Below are positions 44,748-54,605 of a DNA stretch of 64,000 nucleotides, in pieces. The notes under the pieces are model-generated. The model did no database searches. It worked only from the letters and a program-made list of their open reading frames with translations, and was not told where the DNA came from. The DNA is from Pantoea sp. alder81. GTDB taxonomy: Bacteria; Pseudomonadota; Gammaproteobacteria; Enterobacterales; Enterobacteriaceae. The translations under genes and the position numbers were made by a program. Within the stretch, counting starts at the first letter, position 1. Each line of letters starts with the position of its first letter. The stretch lies in contig NZ_JAIUDA010000006.1 of the NCBI RefSeq assembly GCF_020179835.1, positions 124,001-188,000 on the forward strand, given 5' to 3'.

Positions 44748-44846
44748 TTAATAGTCGTTGCTGATATCGTTGCTGGCTGAACGCACTACGGCGAATCCGG
44801 CAACCGCTAATAACGTCACTGCGCTAATGATGATAATTGTCAGCAT
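44748..44846 (-). CDS. Tiny membrane protein, 32 aa (paralogue of 45153-45257)
   Basis: Too short for ordinary gene finders. ATG with CTGGAG about 6 nt upstream encodes MLTIIIISAV..., a single hydrophobic helix over residues 2-21, then VVRSASNDISNDY with an acidic tail. A second gene nearby has the same MLTI start, the same helix length, the same RSA-x-x-D...DY tail and the same leader (a GACT...CTGGAGC stretch), so the two arose by duplication, which supports that both are real. It lies downstream of speB in the opposite direction. Function unknown; probably a single-pass inner membrane protein. Confidence 0.65.
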   Translation of the reverse strand: MLTIIIISAVTLLAVAGFAVVRSASNDISNDY

Positions 44847-45152
44847 AAGTGGCTCCAGTCAGAGTCTTTGAACCACGCTACATTTTATTTATGACAGAAA
44901 TCTTGCTTTGCCCGCTAATTAGAATCATCCGTCCGGTAACAATCCTCGTTTCTGAACTTTCTCACTATTACGTCTGCTTTCCCGACCTTCGCACGAATTC
45001 GTCTACTAATGTTTATCGACTTATCTCGACGCGTATTGATAGCAATGATGTCAATCTGTGAAGTGGGTTGGGATTTGTTTTAAGCGGCGCGGGGTAATTA
45101 AGATAGGGTGATAGCTGATGGGGCGATCCATTGCCCTCGACTTCCCCGGTTC
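44847..45152. other. Spacer between the two tiny membrane-protein genes
   Basis: About 300 bases holding the leader and presumably the promoter of the 32-residue gene. No further open frame with a ribosome-binding site was seen. Confidence 0.4.
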
Positions 45153-45257
45153 CTAGTAATCGTCATTCACATCTTTGGCTGCGGAACGTATCACCAGATA
45201 CGCGCCAATCAGCACAACCGCGATAACGACGGCGAGAATAATCAGAATGGTCAACAT
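45153..45257 (-). CDS. Tiny membrane protein, 34 aa (paralogue of 44748-44846)
   Basis: ATG with CTGGAG upstream encodes MLTILIILAVVI..., one hydrophobic helix (residues 2-23) followed by VIRSAAKDVNDDY. It has the same plan as the 32-residue gene about 400 bp to its left, with related leader DNA (GAGTCACTGGAGC versus GACTCTGACTGGAGC). Both run leftward and are separated by about 300 bp, enough for separate promoters. No family name is recognised. The acidic Tyr-ending tail is the most conserved part and probably faces the cytoplasm. Confidence 0.65.
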   Translation of the reverse strand: MLTILIILAVVIAVVLIGAYLVIRSAAKDVNDDY

Positions 45258-45494
45258 AGTATGTGGTGCTCCAGTGACTCTCTCTGATATCGCCTGCAAA
45301 CAAAAGGTCAGTGTAGACCATGCTCACTATGACATGGCCCCGTCTGGCGAGTTCAGACCATTGTCACGCTTCTCGCATCAACGACTCAACAACTTAACGG
45401 TGACAATTCGTTATCGGCCGCGCATAGCTATACTTTGATGCGAACGACATTAATCGCTTCGTTAATCACGGTTAGATAATCTTCGGAGGTCACC

Positions 45495-45905
45495 ATGGGC
45501 TTTCTGGATGAATTAGTGGGTTCGCTGGGGAACGGCAATGGGCAGGGCAATCAGTTGGGTCAGTTGCAGGCGATCTGGAATTGGGTGCAGGAGCAGGGCG
45601 GTATCGAAGTGCTGCTGCAGAAATTTCAACAGGGCGGGCTTGGCGAGGTGCTGGGATCGTGGATCGGCACCGGCGGCAATCAGCAGGTCGGTGGGGGCGA
45701 GATTCAGAATGCTTTTGGGCAGGAGGAGTTGCAGTCGCTGGCCGATAAGCTTGGCACCGATGTGAATGGTGCTTCCGGCACGCTAGCGGCGCTGTTGCCG
45801 CAGTTGATCGATAAGATGTCACCGCAAGGTCAACTGGATGAGCAGAGTCTGCACAACAACCAGATGGATTTGGGTTCGATGGTGGATAATCTGTTTAAGC
45901 GGTAA
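45495..45905 (+). CDS. YidB-family (DUF937) protein
   Basis: 136 residues, close to E. coli YidB. Gly/Gln/Asn-rich N-terminus (MGFLDELVGSLGNGNGQGN), then GGIEVLLQKFQQGGLGEVLGSWIGTG and the DUF937 block around FGQEELQSLADKLGTD and LLPQLIDKMSPQGQL. No signal peptide or membrane helix, so cytoplasmic. Function of the family is not established. GGAGG lies 5 nt before ATG. It stands alone, convergent with loiP, between speB and loiP where E. coli K-12 does not carry a yidB-type gene. Confidence 0.9.
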   Translation: MGFLDELVGSLGNGNGQGNQLGQLQAIWNWVQEQGGIEVLLQKFQQGGLGEVLGSWIGTGGNQQVGGGEIQNAFGQEELQSLADKLGTDVNGASGTLAALLPQLIDKMSPQGQLDEQSLHNNQMDLGSMVDNLFKR

Positions 45906-45922
45906 CTGCTGAAGGCGAAGAG

Positions 45923-45948
45923 AGGAGCGCACATGGCGCTCCTTTTTA
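45923..45948 (+). terminator. Terminator between the YidB-family gene and loiP
   Basis: AGGAGCGC / GCGCTCCT stem with a 5-nt loop followed by TTTTATT, 18 nt after the stop. It lies between convergent genes and may serve both. Confidence 0.88.
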
Positions 45949-45955
45949 TTGCCGG

Positions 45956-46711
45956 TTATTTGCCATCCGCCGCAATGCGGTCACGGATATGCTGTGCGCG
46001 CGCTGCTGAATCCGGATGCGAATCAAACATCGAGCTTGATTGCCCTCCCTGCATTTTTGCCAGCTTCTCGAAACTGGTGGCTAAGCCGAGCGGATTAACA
46101 CCGCGTTTCTTCAACAGATCATAAGAGTAATCATCCGCCTGCGATTCCTGCGTCTGAGAGAACTGCGCATTGACCAGCTTCTCACTCAGATCGCCCAACT
46201 GCGACTGCGACAGCTGGCCAATCACGCCGCCCACCGAGGCCGCTGCAGTGCGTGCCGCCGTGGTAGCGTAGGCAACCTGCATCGCTTTACGCGTATGGCC
46301 GAGCGCCACGTGGCCCATTTCATGGCCGAGCACACCTTCCACTTCGTTGTCCGTCATCATGTCCATCAAGCCGCTATAGACGCGGATACAGCCGTTGGCC
46401 ATCGCCCACGCGTTCACATCTTTGGTCAGATAGACTTTGTAGTTGGCCGGCACGCCATTGATGTTATCGCCCAGTGCAGCGGCGATTTTGTTCAGACGCT
46501 GCTGGTATTCGCTGTTAGCAGGCGCGAGCTGGTTGTCTTTGTCCATTTGGGCACAGGACTGATCGCTCAACTGCTTCACTTGTGAATCATTTAACGTGTA
46601 GGCCTGATAAGCCTGTGCGCCGGATTGCAGCAGCGCGTTATTGTCCATCCCTTCACAGCCGCTCAGCAGCGAAGCGATTCCCACAGCAAGTATCGTGGCG
46701 CGGATTTTCAT
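45956..46711 (-). CDS. loiP: Outer-membrane M48 metalloprotease lipoprotein LoiP (YggG)
   Basis: Zinc protease of the periplasmic face of the outer membrane, in E. coli induced at low osmolarity and dependent on BepA. 251 residues. A lipoprotein signal ends in SLLSGC (lipidated Cys19). The zinc site HEMGH (130-134) lies in VEGVLGHEMGHVALGH, and the third ligand is in ESQADDYSYDLL. The C-terminus has the M48 motif DSHPDSAARAQHIRD. It lies directly left of tktA as in E. coli, divergent from it. Confidence 0.95.
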   Translation of the reverse strand: MKIRATILAVGIASLLSGCEGMDNNALLQSGAQAYQAYTLNDSQVKQLSDQSCAQMDKDNQLAPANSEYQQRLNKIAAALGDNINGVPANYKVYLTKDVNAWAMANGCIRVYSGLMDMMTDNEVEGVLGHEMGHVALGHTRKAMQVAYATTAARTAAASVGGVIGQLSQSQLGDLSEKLVNAQFSQTQESQADDYSYDLLKKRGVNPLGLATSFEKLAKMQGGQSSSMFDSHPDSAARAQHIRDRIAADGK

Positions 46712-46984
46712 TTAAGGGTCCTTTGCGTAACAAGGTAGAGAAAACAAACACCTGAAATTGAGATCGGTGTTCAAACGCTTTGTTTATAGCTCGCATCCTG
46801 TTCACTGGCTAGCAGACAAGCCCCGAATTGCAACCGTTTACCCGCTATTTAGCACGTCGACACATGTACTTTTGCCCCGATTTTCATGTACATTGATGTG
46901 CGACTTTTTTCACGCTTCGCCTTATAACTGATTAATTACAATACGTTAAGCGCGGCGGAGCATTAATCCGACCTGGAGTAGAAG

Positions 46985-48976
46985 ATGCCCTCTCGTAAAG
47001 AGCTTGCCAACGCCATTCGCGCGTTAAGTATGGATGCAGTACAAAAAGCCAAATCGGGACATCCTGGTGCCCCTATGGGCATGGCGGACATCGCCGAAGT
47101 GCTGTGGCGTGAGTTCCTGAACCACAATCCGACTAACCCGCTGTGGGCAGATCGCGACCGCTTCGTGCTGTCTAACGGTCACGGCTCAATGCTGATTTAC
47201 AGCCTGCTGCACCTCACCGGTTACGACCTGCCGATGAGCGAGCTGCAGAATTTCCGTCAGCTGCACTCTAAAACTCCAGGCCACCCAGAATACGGCTACA
47301 CCGCTGGCGTTGAAACCACCACTGGTCCACTGGGTCAGGGTATCGCTAACGCGGTAGGCTTCGCGATTGCTGAGCGCACGTTAGCCGCACAGTTCAACCG
47401 TCCAGGCCATGACATCGTTGACCATAACACCTACGTGTTCATGGGCGACGGCTGCATGATGGAAGGTATCTCGCACGAAGTGTGCTCCATCGCCGGTACC
47501 CTGAAACTGGGTAAACTGGTTGCCTTCTATGATGACAACGGCATCTCTATCGATGGTCACGTTGATGGCTGGTTCACTGACGACACCGCCGCACGCTTCG
47601 AAGCTTACGGCTGGCATGTGGTGCGTGGCGTAGACGGTCACGATGCCGACGCTATCAAGAAAGCAGTCGAAGAAGCCAAAGCGGTTTCAGACAAGCCTTC
47701 ACTGCTGATGTGCAAAACCATCATCGGTTTCGGTTCACCGAACAAAGCCGGTACGCATGATTCACACGGCGCACCGCTGGGCGACGACGAAATCGCACTG
47801 ACCCGTAAGCAACTGGGCTGGAACCACGCGCCGTTTGAAATTCCTTCAGACATCTACGCGCAGTGGGATGCTAAAGAAGCCGGTCAGGCAAAAGAATCCG
47901 CATGGGATAAGAAGTTTGCTGCGTATGCTGCTGCTCATCCTGAACTGGCTGCTGAGTTTAAGCGTCGCACCAACAACGAGCTGCCAGCTAACTGGGAAAC
48001 TGAATCGCAGAAGTTCATCGAACAGCTGCAGGCTAACCCAGCTAAGATCGCCAGCCGTAAAGCTTCTCAGAACGCGATTGAAGCGTTCGGTAAGATCCTG
48101 CCGGAATACCTGGGCGGTTCTGCTGACCTGGCACCAAGCAACCTGACAATGTGGTCTGGTTCTAAGCCAATCAACGAAGATGCAGCCGGTAACTACATCC
48201 ATTACGGCGTGCGCGAATTCGGTATGACCGCGATCGCTAACGGTCTGGCGCTGCACGGTGGTTTCTTGCCGTACACTGCGACATTCCTGATGTTCGTAGA
48301 ATACGCACGTAACGCGGCGCGTATGGCTGCACTGATGAAGATTCGTCAGATTATGGTCTACACCCACGACTCAATCGGTCTGGGTGAAGATGGTCCAACG
48401 CACCAGCCGGTTGAGCAGATGGCCAGCCTGCGCGTGACACCAAACATGAGCCTGTGGCGTCCATGTGACCAGGTTGAATCCGCAGTTGCCTGGAAATACG
48501 CTATCGAGCGCGTTGATGGCCCATCTGTACTGGTGTTCTCTCGTCAGAACCTGGCGCAGCAGGATCGTACCGCTGAGCAGCTGGCTAATGTGGCACGCGG
48601 TGGTTATGTGCTGAAAGACAGCGAAGGCACCCCAGAGCTGATCCTGATTGCCACCGGTTCAGAAGTTGAACTGGCGGTTGCGGCTTATGACAAGCTGACC
48701 AGCGAAGGCCGTAAGGTGCGCGTTGTCTCCATGCCTTCTACCGATGCCTTCGACAAGCAGGACGCGGCTTACCGTGAATCTGTGCTGCCGAAAGCGGTTG
48801 CAGCACGCGTGGCTATCGAAGCGGGTATCGCGGACTACTGGTTCAAGTACACCGGTCTGAACGGCGCTATCGTGGGCATGACCACCTTCGGCGAATCAGC
48901 TCCGGCAGAACTGCTGTTCAAAGAGTTCGGCTTCACCGTTGAGAACGTGGTAAACACCGCGAAATCTATTCTGTAA
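46985..48976 (+). CDS. tktA: Transketolase TktA
   Basis: Thiamine diphosphate-dependent ketol transfer between sugar phosphates in the non-oxidative pentose phosphate pathway. 663 residues, as in E. coli. Visible motifs: [16 protein letters not shown], the ThDP-binding [12 protein letters not shown]...DDNGISIDG, the pyrimidine-domain [15 protein letters not shown] and the substrate-binding [20 protein letters not shown] lies 8-9 nt before ATG. It is highly codon-optimised and GC-rich compared with the capsule genes. Confidence 0.98.
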   Translation: MPSRKELANAIRALSMDAVQKAKSGHPGAPMGMADIAEVLWREFLNHNPTNPLWADRDRFVLSNGHGSMLIYSLLHLTGYDLPMSELQNFRQLHSKTPGHPEYGYTAGVETTTGPLGQGIANAVGFAIAERTLAAQFNRPGHDIVDHNTYVFMGDGCMMEGISHEVCSIAGTLKLGKLVAFYDDNGISIDGHVDGWFTDDTAARFEAYGWHVVRGVDGHDADAIKKAVEEAKAVSDKPSLLMCKTIIGFGSPNKAGTHDSHGAPLGDDEIALTRKQLGWNHAPFEIPSDIYAQWDAKEAGQAKESAWDKKFAAYAAAHPELAAEFKRRTNNELPANWETESQKFIEQLQANPAKIASRKASQNAIEAFGKILPEYLGGSADLAPSNLTMWSGSKPINEDAAGNYIHYGVREFGMTAIANGLALHGGFLPYTATFLMFVEYARNAARMAALMKIRQIMVYTHDSIGLGEDGPTHQPVEQMASLRVTPNMSLWRPCDQVESAVAWKYAIERVDGPSVLVFSRQNLAQQDRTAEQLANVARGGYVLKDSEGTPELILIATGSEVELAVAAYDKLTSEGRKVRVVSMPSTDAFDKQDAAYRESVLPKAVAARVAIEAGIADYWFKYTGLNGAIVGMTTFGESAPAELLFKEFGFTVENVVNTAKSIL

Positions 48977-48981
48977 TCAGC

Positions 48982-49001
48982 GGTCGCCATGAATGGCGAC
49001 C
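48982..49001. repeat. Short palindrome GGTCGCCAT-GA-ATGGCGACC
   Basis: A 20-nt perfect inverted repeat directly after tktA, followed by CTAC. Similar CAT-nn-ATG palindromes follow at 49030 and after mscS (53860), suggesting a family of intergenic repeats, some of which act as terminators. Confidence 0.6.
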
Positions 49002-49027
49002 CTACAGATTCCGATATCGCTATACGA

Positions 49028-49054
49028 AGGGTGCGCATTTATGCGCACCTTTTT
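49028..49054 (+). terminator. tktA terminator
   Basis: GGTGCGCAT-TT-ATGCGCACC followed by TTTTTC, about 50 nt after the tktA stop. Confidence 0.85.
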
Positions 49055-49199
49055 CATTTTATGCTCCGCCTCCCGCCTGAAACGCTTCAATTATTCCTGC
49101 AGTAATAATTTTTACGTGCGAAATATGTGACGTAGATCCAATAATCAGCAGCGCAATTGATCGCAATCATTCCTGTTATTCCGTGCATGCTTTATTCTA

Positions 49200-49213
49200 G
49201 CTGAACCGTTTCA
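49200..49213. promoter_or_regulatory. Candidate Cra (FruR) operator upstream of epd
   Basis: GCTGAACCGTTTCA, within the near-palindrome CTGAACCGTTTCAG, fits the Cra consensus RSTGAAWCSNTHHW except at one position. It lies about 120 nt before epd; in E. coli the epd-pgk-fbaA genes are Cra-controlled. A weaker CRP-like half site (TGTGACGTAGATCC) lies near 49126. Confidence 0.6.
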
Positions 49214-49331
49214 GTTGCAATTGAGTGGCATCATTTTGCAACGTTAAGCGGGCAATAATTCCCTGTACAAAACGCAGCGAAACGCTCAAGGTATTTGGCA
49301 CGTTTTTTCGGGTGTTGTGGCAGGAAGTGAG

Positions 49332-50351
49332 ATGACCGTTCGTATAGCAATTAATGGTTTTGGTCGTATTGGACGCAACGTCTTGCGTGCCTTGTATGAA
49401 ACCGGCCGCCGCGCTGAAATCACCGTAGTGGCGATTAACGAACTGGCTGAAGCCGCGGGTATGGCGCATTTGTTGAAGTACGATACCAGCCATGGCCGCT
49501 TTGCCTGGGATGTGCGTCAGGAGCGCGACCAGCTATTTGTTGGCGACGACACCATCCGCATTCTGCATCTGGCCGACATTGATGCACTGCCATGGCAGGA
49601 GTTGAACGTCGATATCGTGCTGGATTGCACCGGTGTTTACGGTAGCCGCGCAGATGGCGAAGCACATCTGCAAGCGGGCGCGAAGAAGGTGTTGTTCTCG
49701 CATCCGGGCGGTAACGATTTAGATGCCACCGTGGTGTTCGGCGTAAACGAACAGGCTCTTAAACAAACTGACCGCATTGTCTCCAACGCATCTTGCACCA
49801 CCAACTGCATTATTCCGGTGATCAAGTTGCTGGATGACGCCTTCGGCATTGAATCAGGCACCGTGACCACGATTCACTCGGCGATGCACGACCAGCAGGT
49901 GATTGACGCCTATCACAGCGACCTGCGTCGTACTCGTGCCGCCAGCCAATCGATCATTCCGGTGGATACGCGTCTTGCTGCTGGCATTACTCGTATTTTT
50001 CCTAAATTTAACGATCGCTTTGAAGCCATCGCTGTCCGTGTGCCCACCATCAACGTGACAGCCATTGATTTGAGCGTCTCAGTACGTGACGCAGTGAAGG
50101 CGTGTGAGGTCAATGCGTTGCTGCAAAACGCGTCAGAAGGGGCGTTTCGTGGTATAGTTGACTATACGGAATTACCGTTAGTCTCAGTAGATTTTAACCA
50201 TGATCCGCACAGTGCCATAGTCGATGGCACGCAAACGCGGGTCAGTGGTCATCACCTGATCAAGACCTTGGTTTGGTGTGACAACGAATGGGGCTTTGCT
50301 AACCGCATGATCGACACCACGTTAGCAATGGCCGCAAGCGGTTTCAGGTAA
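49332..50351 (+). CDS. epd: Erythrose-4-phosphate dehydrogenase Epd
   Basis: NAD-dependent oxidation of D-erythrose 4-phosphate to 4-phosphoerythronate, first step of the DXP-dependent pyridoxal phosphate pathway. 339 residues from ATG 49332, matching E. coli; the in-frame GTG at 49317 is rejected because AGGAAG lies 6 nt before the ATG. A GAPDH-like Rossmann motif [11 protein letters not shown] opens the protein; the catalytic Cys lies in [10 protein letters not shown], and the paired His in the C-terminal half as in GAPDH. First gene of epd-pgk-fbaA, 51 nt before pgk. Confidence 0.97.
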   Translation: MTVRIAINGFGRIGRNVLRALYETGRRAEITVVAINELAEAAGMAHLLKYDTSHGRFAWDVRQERDQLFVGDDTIRILHLADIDALPWQELNVDIVLDCTGVYGSRADGEAHLQAGAKKVLFSHPGGNDLDATVVFGVNEQALKQTDRIVSNASCTTNCIIPVIKLLDDAFGIESGTVTTIHSAMHDQQVIDAYHSDLRRTRAASQSIIPVDTRLAAGITRIFPKFNDRFEAIAVRVPTINVTAIDLSVSVRDAVKACEVNALLQNASEGAFRGIVDYTELPLVSVDFNHDPHSAIVDGTQTRVSGHHLIKTLVWCDNEWGFANRMIDTTLAMAASGFR

Positions 50352-50402
50352 GACGCGGACTGCGTCTGGCAAAACTTATGAGAATCAACGAGAGGGTTCA
50401 CC

Positions 50403-51566
50403 ATGTCTGTAATTAAGATGACCGATCTGGATCTTGCTGGTAAACGCGTTCTGATCCGTGCCGATCTCAACGTGCCAGTGAAAGAAGGGAAAGTGACGTC
50501 AGATGCACGTATCCGTGCTTCTCTGCCTACCATCGAAGCGGCGTTGAAACAGGGCGCGAAAGTGATGGTTACCTCTCACCTGGGTCGTCCGACCGAAGGT
50601 GAATACAACGAAGAGTTCTCGCTCCTGCCAGTTGTTAACTACCTGAAAGACAAATTAAACGGCACCACCGTGACCCTGGCGAAAGACTACCTCGACGGCG
50701 TTGAAGTCGGCGCAGGCGAGCTGGTGGTTCTGGAAAACGTGCGCTTTAACAAAGGCGAGAAGAAAGACGAAGAGACCCTGTCGAAGAAATATGCCGCTCT
50801 GTGCGACGTATTCGTGATGGATGCTTTCGGTACTGCGCACCGCGCGCAGGCTTCTACCCACGGTGTGGGCAAGTTCGCACCAATCGCTTGTGCTGGCCCG
50901 CTGCTGTCTGCTGAGCTGGAAGCGCTGGGTAAAGTGATGAGCAACCCAGAACGTCCGCTGGTAGCAGTGGTGGGTGGTTCTAAAGTTTCGACCAAGTTCG
51001 ATGTGCTGCAATCTCTGGTGAAAATCGCTGACACCGTAATTGTCGGTGGCGGTATCGCTAACACCTTCGTGGCTATCGATAACAACGTCGGTAAATCACT
51101 GTACGAGCCAGACTTCGTTGAAGCAGCGAAAAAGCTGCGTGATGAGCACGGCATCCCGGTTCCAACCGACTCACGCGTAGGAACGGAATTCTCTGAAACT
51201 GCCCCGGCAACCGTGAAAAAGGTTTCCGAAGTCGCAGATAACGAAGAGATTATGGACTTCGGTGACGAAACCGCACAGGCGATGGCTGCGATTCTGAAAG
51301 GCGCAAAAACCATCCTGTGGAACGGTCCAGTCGGCGTGTTCGAATTCCCGAACTTCCGCAAAGGCACCGAAATCGTGGCTAACGCGATTGCAGATAGCGA
51401 CGCGTTCTCTGTAGCGGGCGGCGGCGATACCCTGGCAGCGATTGATCTGTTTGGTATCGAAGACAAGATCTCCTACATCTCTACCGGCGGTGGCGCATTC
51501 CTCGAATTCGTGGAAGGCAAAAAACTGCCCGCTGTAGCGATGCTGGAAGAGCGCGCTAAGCAGTAA
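50403..51566 (+). CDS. pgk: Phosphoglycerate kinase Pgk
   Basis: Glycolytic transfer of phosphate from 1,3-bisphosphoglycerate to ADP. 387 residues as in E. coli. N-terminal substrate motif RADLNVPV and HLGRP, hinge region, then nucleotide-binding GGSKVSTK and the C-terminal [12 protein letters not shown] and [19 protein letters not shown] lies 6-7 nt before ATG. Strongly biased codon use, as expected for a highly expressed gene. Confidence 0.98.
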   Translation: MSVIKMTDLDLAGKRVLIRADLNVPVKEGKVTSDARIRASLPTIEAALKQGAKVMVTSHLGRPTEGEYNEEFSLLPVVNYLKDKLNGTTVTLAKDYLDGVEVGAGELVVLENVRFNKGEKKDEETLSKKYAALCDVFVMDAFGTAHRAQASTHGVGKFAPIACAGPLLSAELEALGKVMSNPERPLVAVVGGSKVSTKFDVLQSLVKIADTVIVGGGIANTFVAIDNNVGKSLYEPDFVEAAKKLRDEHGIPVPTDSRVGTEFSETAPATVKKVSEVADNEEIMDFGDETAQAMAAILKGAKTILWNGPVGVFEFPNFRKGTEIVANAIADSDAFSVAGGGDTLAAIDLFGIEDKISYISTGGGAFLEFVEGKKLPAVAMLEERAKQ

Positions 51567-51666
51567 TTTTTGGGGGCGGCGCTTCGGCGTCGTCTGAAGG
51601 CTGCCCATCCTGGGCAAAAATCGACGTCCCTTTGTGGGATGAACGGTAACGAAACAGGACACAACC

Positions 51667-52746
51667 ATGTCTAAAATTTTTGATTTCGTAAAACCCGGCG
51701 TTGTCACTGGTGATGACGTTCAGAAAGTTTTCCAAGTAGCGAAAGAAAACAAATTCGCTCTGCCTGCAGTTAACTGCGTCGGCACGGACTCCATCAACGC
51801 GGTACTGGAAGCTGCGGCCAAAGTTAAAGCGCCGGTCATCGTTCAGTTCTCCAATGGTGGTGCTGCCTTCATCGCCGGTAAAGGTTTCAAAACCGACAAG
51901 CCACAGGGCGCAGCAATCTTCGGCGCAATCGCCGGTGCATACCATGTGCATCTGATGGCTGAACAGTACGGCGTGCCAGTTATCCTGCACACCGACCACT
52001 GCGCTAAGAAACTGCTGCCGTGGATCGACGGTCTGCTGGATGCGGGCGAAGAGCACTTCAAGAAAACCGGTAAGCCACTGTTCTCTTCTCACATGATTGA
52101 CCTGTCAGAAGAATCACTGGAAGAAAACATCGAGATCTCTAGCAAATATCTGGCGCGCATGGCGAAACTGGATATGACTCTGGAAATCGAACTGGGTTGC
52201 ACCGGTGGCGAAGAAGACGGCGTGGACAACAGCCACATGGACGCTTCTGCCCTGTACACCCAGCCAGAAGACGTTGATTACGCGTACACCGAGCTGAGCA
52301 AAATCAGCCCGCGTTTCACCATCGCGGCATCATTCGGTAACGTGCACGGCGTGTACAAGCCAGGCAACGTGAAACTGACCCCAACCATCCTGCGTGATTC
52401 TCAGGAATACGTGACCAAGAAACACAATCTGCCGCACAACGCGCTGGATTTCGTGTTCCACGGTGGTTCAGGTTCTTCTGCTGCAGAAATCGAAGAGTCA
52501 ATTGGTTACGGCGTCATCAAGATGAACATCGATACCGATACCCAATGGGCGACCTGGGACGGCATCCTGCAGTACTACAAAAAGAACGAAGACTATCTGC
52601 AAGGCCAGTTGGGTAACCCAAATGGCGTAGATAGCCCGAACAAGAAATACTACGATCCACGCGTATGGCTGCGTTCTGCACAAGCTTCAATGGTTGTGCG
52701 TCTGGAGCAGGCTTTCAAAGAGCTTAACGCTGTCGACGTGCTGTAA
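51667..52746 (+). CDS. fbaA: Class II fructose-bisphosphate aldolase FbaA
   Basis: Zinc-dependent cleavage of fructose 1,6-bisphosphate in glycolysis. 359 residues. Class II signatures: the zinc/catalytic motif ILHTDHCAKK, the acidic LEIELGCTGGEEDGVDN, and the zinc His in NVHGVYKPGNV and FHGGSGSS. It follows pgk by 100 nt (a short TGCCCA-TCC-TGGGCA hairpin lies in the gap) and ends at a strong terminator. Confidence 0.98.
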   Translation: MSKIFDFVKPGVVTGDDVQKVFQVAKENKFALPAVNCVGTDSINAVLEAAAKVKAPVIVQFSNGGAAFIAGKGFKTDKPQGAAIFGAIAGAYHVHLMAEQYGVPVILHTDHCAKKLLPWIDGLLDAGEEHFKKTGKPLFSSHMIDLSEESLEENIEISSKYLARMAKLDMTLEIELGCTGGEEDGVDNSHMDASALYTQPEDVDYAYTELSKISPRFTIAASFGNVHGVYKPGNVKLTPTILRDSQEYVTKKHNLPHNALDFVFHGGSGSSAAEIEESIGYGVIKMNIDTDTQWATWDGILQYYKKNEDYLQGQLGNPNGVDSPNKKYYDPRVWLRSAQASMVVRLEQAFKELNAVDVL

Positions 52747-52762
52747 TTTTTCCTTACAGTAC

Positions 52763-52789
52763 AAAAAAGGCCCGAAAGGGCCTTTTTTT
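52763..52789 (+). terminator. fbaA terminator
   Basis: AAAAAAGGCCC-GAAA-GGGCCTTTTTTT, a classic strong terminator 16 nt after the stop. Confidence 0.96.
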
Positions 52790-52934
52790 ATGCATTCGAT
52801 TCGGAATAGTGAGTAAATTCAGCCCATCTTTGGCGCTTCATGCCATTTTTGTTTACCCTTGTACACGGGAGTGCCGGAGCTAATCTGGCCGTTTTTGCAT
52901 TTTCCTGCGGGAAACTCAACAACAGGGCTAACAA

Positions 52935-53810
52935 ATGGAAGACTTAAATGTCGTCGATGGCATTAACAGTGCCGGCGGCTGGCTGGTACGTAATCAGGCA
53001 CTGATCCTGAGCTACGCGGTGAATATCGTTGCGGCGATTTTCACCATCATTATTGGTATGTTCATCGCGCGTATCGTTTCAAATGCGATCAATCGTGTGC
53101 TGCAGGCGCGTCATATCGACGCCACCGTAGCAGACTTCCTTTCTGCCCTGGTGCGTTACGGCATCATCGCCTTTACCTTGATTGCAGCGCTGGGTCGCGT
53201 GGGCGTGCAAACTGCCTCAGTGATCGCCGTACTGGGTGCCGCTGGTTTGGCCGTGGGTCTGGCACTGCAAGGCTCTCTGTCCAACCTCGCAGCGGGCGTG
53301 CTGCTGGTGACCTTCCGTCCGTTTAAAACAGGCGAGTTCGTTGATTTGGGCGTAATGGGTACCGTGCAAAACGTGCAGATTTTTTCCACCACGCTGAAAA
53401 CCGTGGATGGCAAAATCGTGGTGATCCCGAACGGTAAGATTATCGCCGCCAACATCGTCAACTTCTCACGCGAGCCGATTCGTCGTAACGAATTTATTAT
53501 CGGCGTGGCTTACGATGCAGATGTTGATCAGGTGATTGAGCTGTTCCGTGAAGTGGTGGAAGCCGATGAGCGCGTATTAAAAGAGATGGGTATCCAGATC
53601 GGTCTGAATGAACTGGCCGCATCCTCGCTGAACTTTGTGGTGCGCTGCTGGAGCAAAAGCGGTGACCTGCAGAACGTTTACTGGGATCTGATGAAGAACT
53701 TCAAGCGTACGCTGGATGCCAACGGTATCGGTATTCCGTATCCGCAGATGGATGTGCATCTGCATCAGGTGAAAAGCGAGCAACAGCAACAGGCTGCGCA
53801 AGCCGAGTAA
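52935..53810 (+). CDS. mscS: Small-conductance mechanosensitive channel MscS
   Basis: Heptameric inner-membrane channel that releases solutes on hypo-osmotic shock. 291 residues (E. coli 286). Three N-terminal membrane helices, the last being the Gly/Ala-packed pore helix [23 protein letters not shown], then the beta domain ([20 protein letters not shown]) and the C-terminal alpha/beta domain with a Gln-rich tail. AGGG lies about 7 nt before ATG. Confidence 0.97.
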   Translation: MEDLNVVDGINSAGGWLVRNQALILSYAVNIVAAIFTIIIGMFIARIVSNAINRVLQARHIDATVADFLSALVRYGIIAFTLIAALGRVGVQTASVIAVLGAAGLAVGLALQGSLSNLAAGVLLVTFRPFKTGEFVDLGVMGTVQNVQIFSTTLKTVDGKIVVIPNGKIIAANIVNFSREPIRRNEFIIGVAYDADVDQVIELFREVVEADERVLKEMGIQIGLNELAASSLNFVVRCWSKSGDLQNVYWDLMKNFKRTLDANGIGIPYPQMDVHLHQVKSEQQQQAAQAE

Positions 53811-53859
53811 TCACCCGGTGGCGTTGTGTTTTGAACTGTAAACTGCGCAACATCATTTT

Positions 53860-53890
53860 AAGGTCGTCATTTATGACGACCTTATTATTT
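53860..53890 (+). terminator. mscS terminator (CAT-TT-ATG palindrome)
   Basis: AAGGTCGTCAT-TT-ATGACGACCTT, a perfect 11-bp stem followed by ATTATTTT. Confidence 0.8.
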
Positions 53891-53981
53891 TCTCTAATGA
53901 CTGATTAAATTTTTCAATTTCCACTAATATCCTCGCGTCACTATACTGCATCGCATTACCTCGTTATTCAGGACTATCATC

Positions 53982-54605
53982 GTGTTATCTGTTTACTTAC
54001 AAGGGCTTGCGCTTGGTGCTGCACTGATTCTGCCGCTTGGCCCGCAAAACGCATTCGTAATGAATCAGGGCATCAAACGCCATTACCATCTGATGACGGC
54101 GGGACTCTGCACGCTCAGCGACATTTTGCTGATTTGCGGCGGCATCTTCGGCGGCAGTGCGCTGCTAAACCAGTCGCCTATCCTGCTAATGCTGATTACA
54201 TGGGCTGGCGTGGCGTTTCTGCTGTGGTATGGCTGGGGCGCACTGCGTAGCGCGTGGCAGGGCGATGTGACGCTGGCCGATGATGCGGTGATGAAGCAAG
54301 GCCGCGGGCGCATTATTGCCACCATCGTGGCGGTGACGTGGCTCAATCCGCATGTCTATCTCGACACCTTTGTAGTGCTCGGCAGCCTCGGTAGCCAGTT
54401 GCCTTCTACAGCAGCGCGCCAGTGGTTCGCGTTGGGCACCGTGAGCGCATCGATTATCTGGTTCTTTGGATTGGCATTGTTAGCAGCCTGGTTGTCACCG
54501 CGACTGCGCACGGTGCGTGCGCAGCGCATCATTAACCTGCTGGTGGGCGGCGTAATGTGGTTTATCGCTATCCAATTAGCGCGTCAGGGCATTGCTGCCT
54601 TCTGA
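53982..54605 (+). CDS. argO: Arginine exporter ArgO
   Basis: LysE-family inner-membrane exporter of arginine, in E. coli activated by ArgP and arginine. 207 residues. Six membrane helices; motifs [36 protein letters not shown] and [20 protein letters not shown]. It starts with GTG, as in E. coli, with AGGA about 8 nt upstream. The ArgP gene lies 5 kb downstream, the two being separated by an inserted cassette and yggE. Its last 22 nt overlap the convergent oxidoreductase gene, and the C-terminal tail is slightly shorter than in E. coli. Confidence 0.96.
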   Translation: MLSVYLQGLALGAALILPLGPQNAFVMNQGIKRHYHLMTAGLCTLSDILLICGGIFGGSALLNQSPILLMLITWAGVAFLLWYGWGALRSAWQGDVTLADDAVMKQGRGRIIATIVAVTWLNPHVYLDTFVVLGSLGSQLPSTAARQWFALGTVSASIIWFFGLALLAAWLSPRLRTVRAQRIINLLVGGVMWFIAIQLARQGIAAF

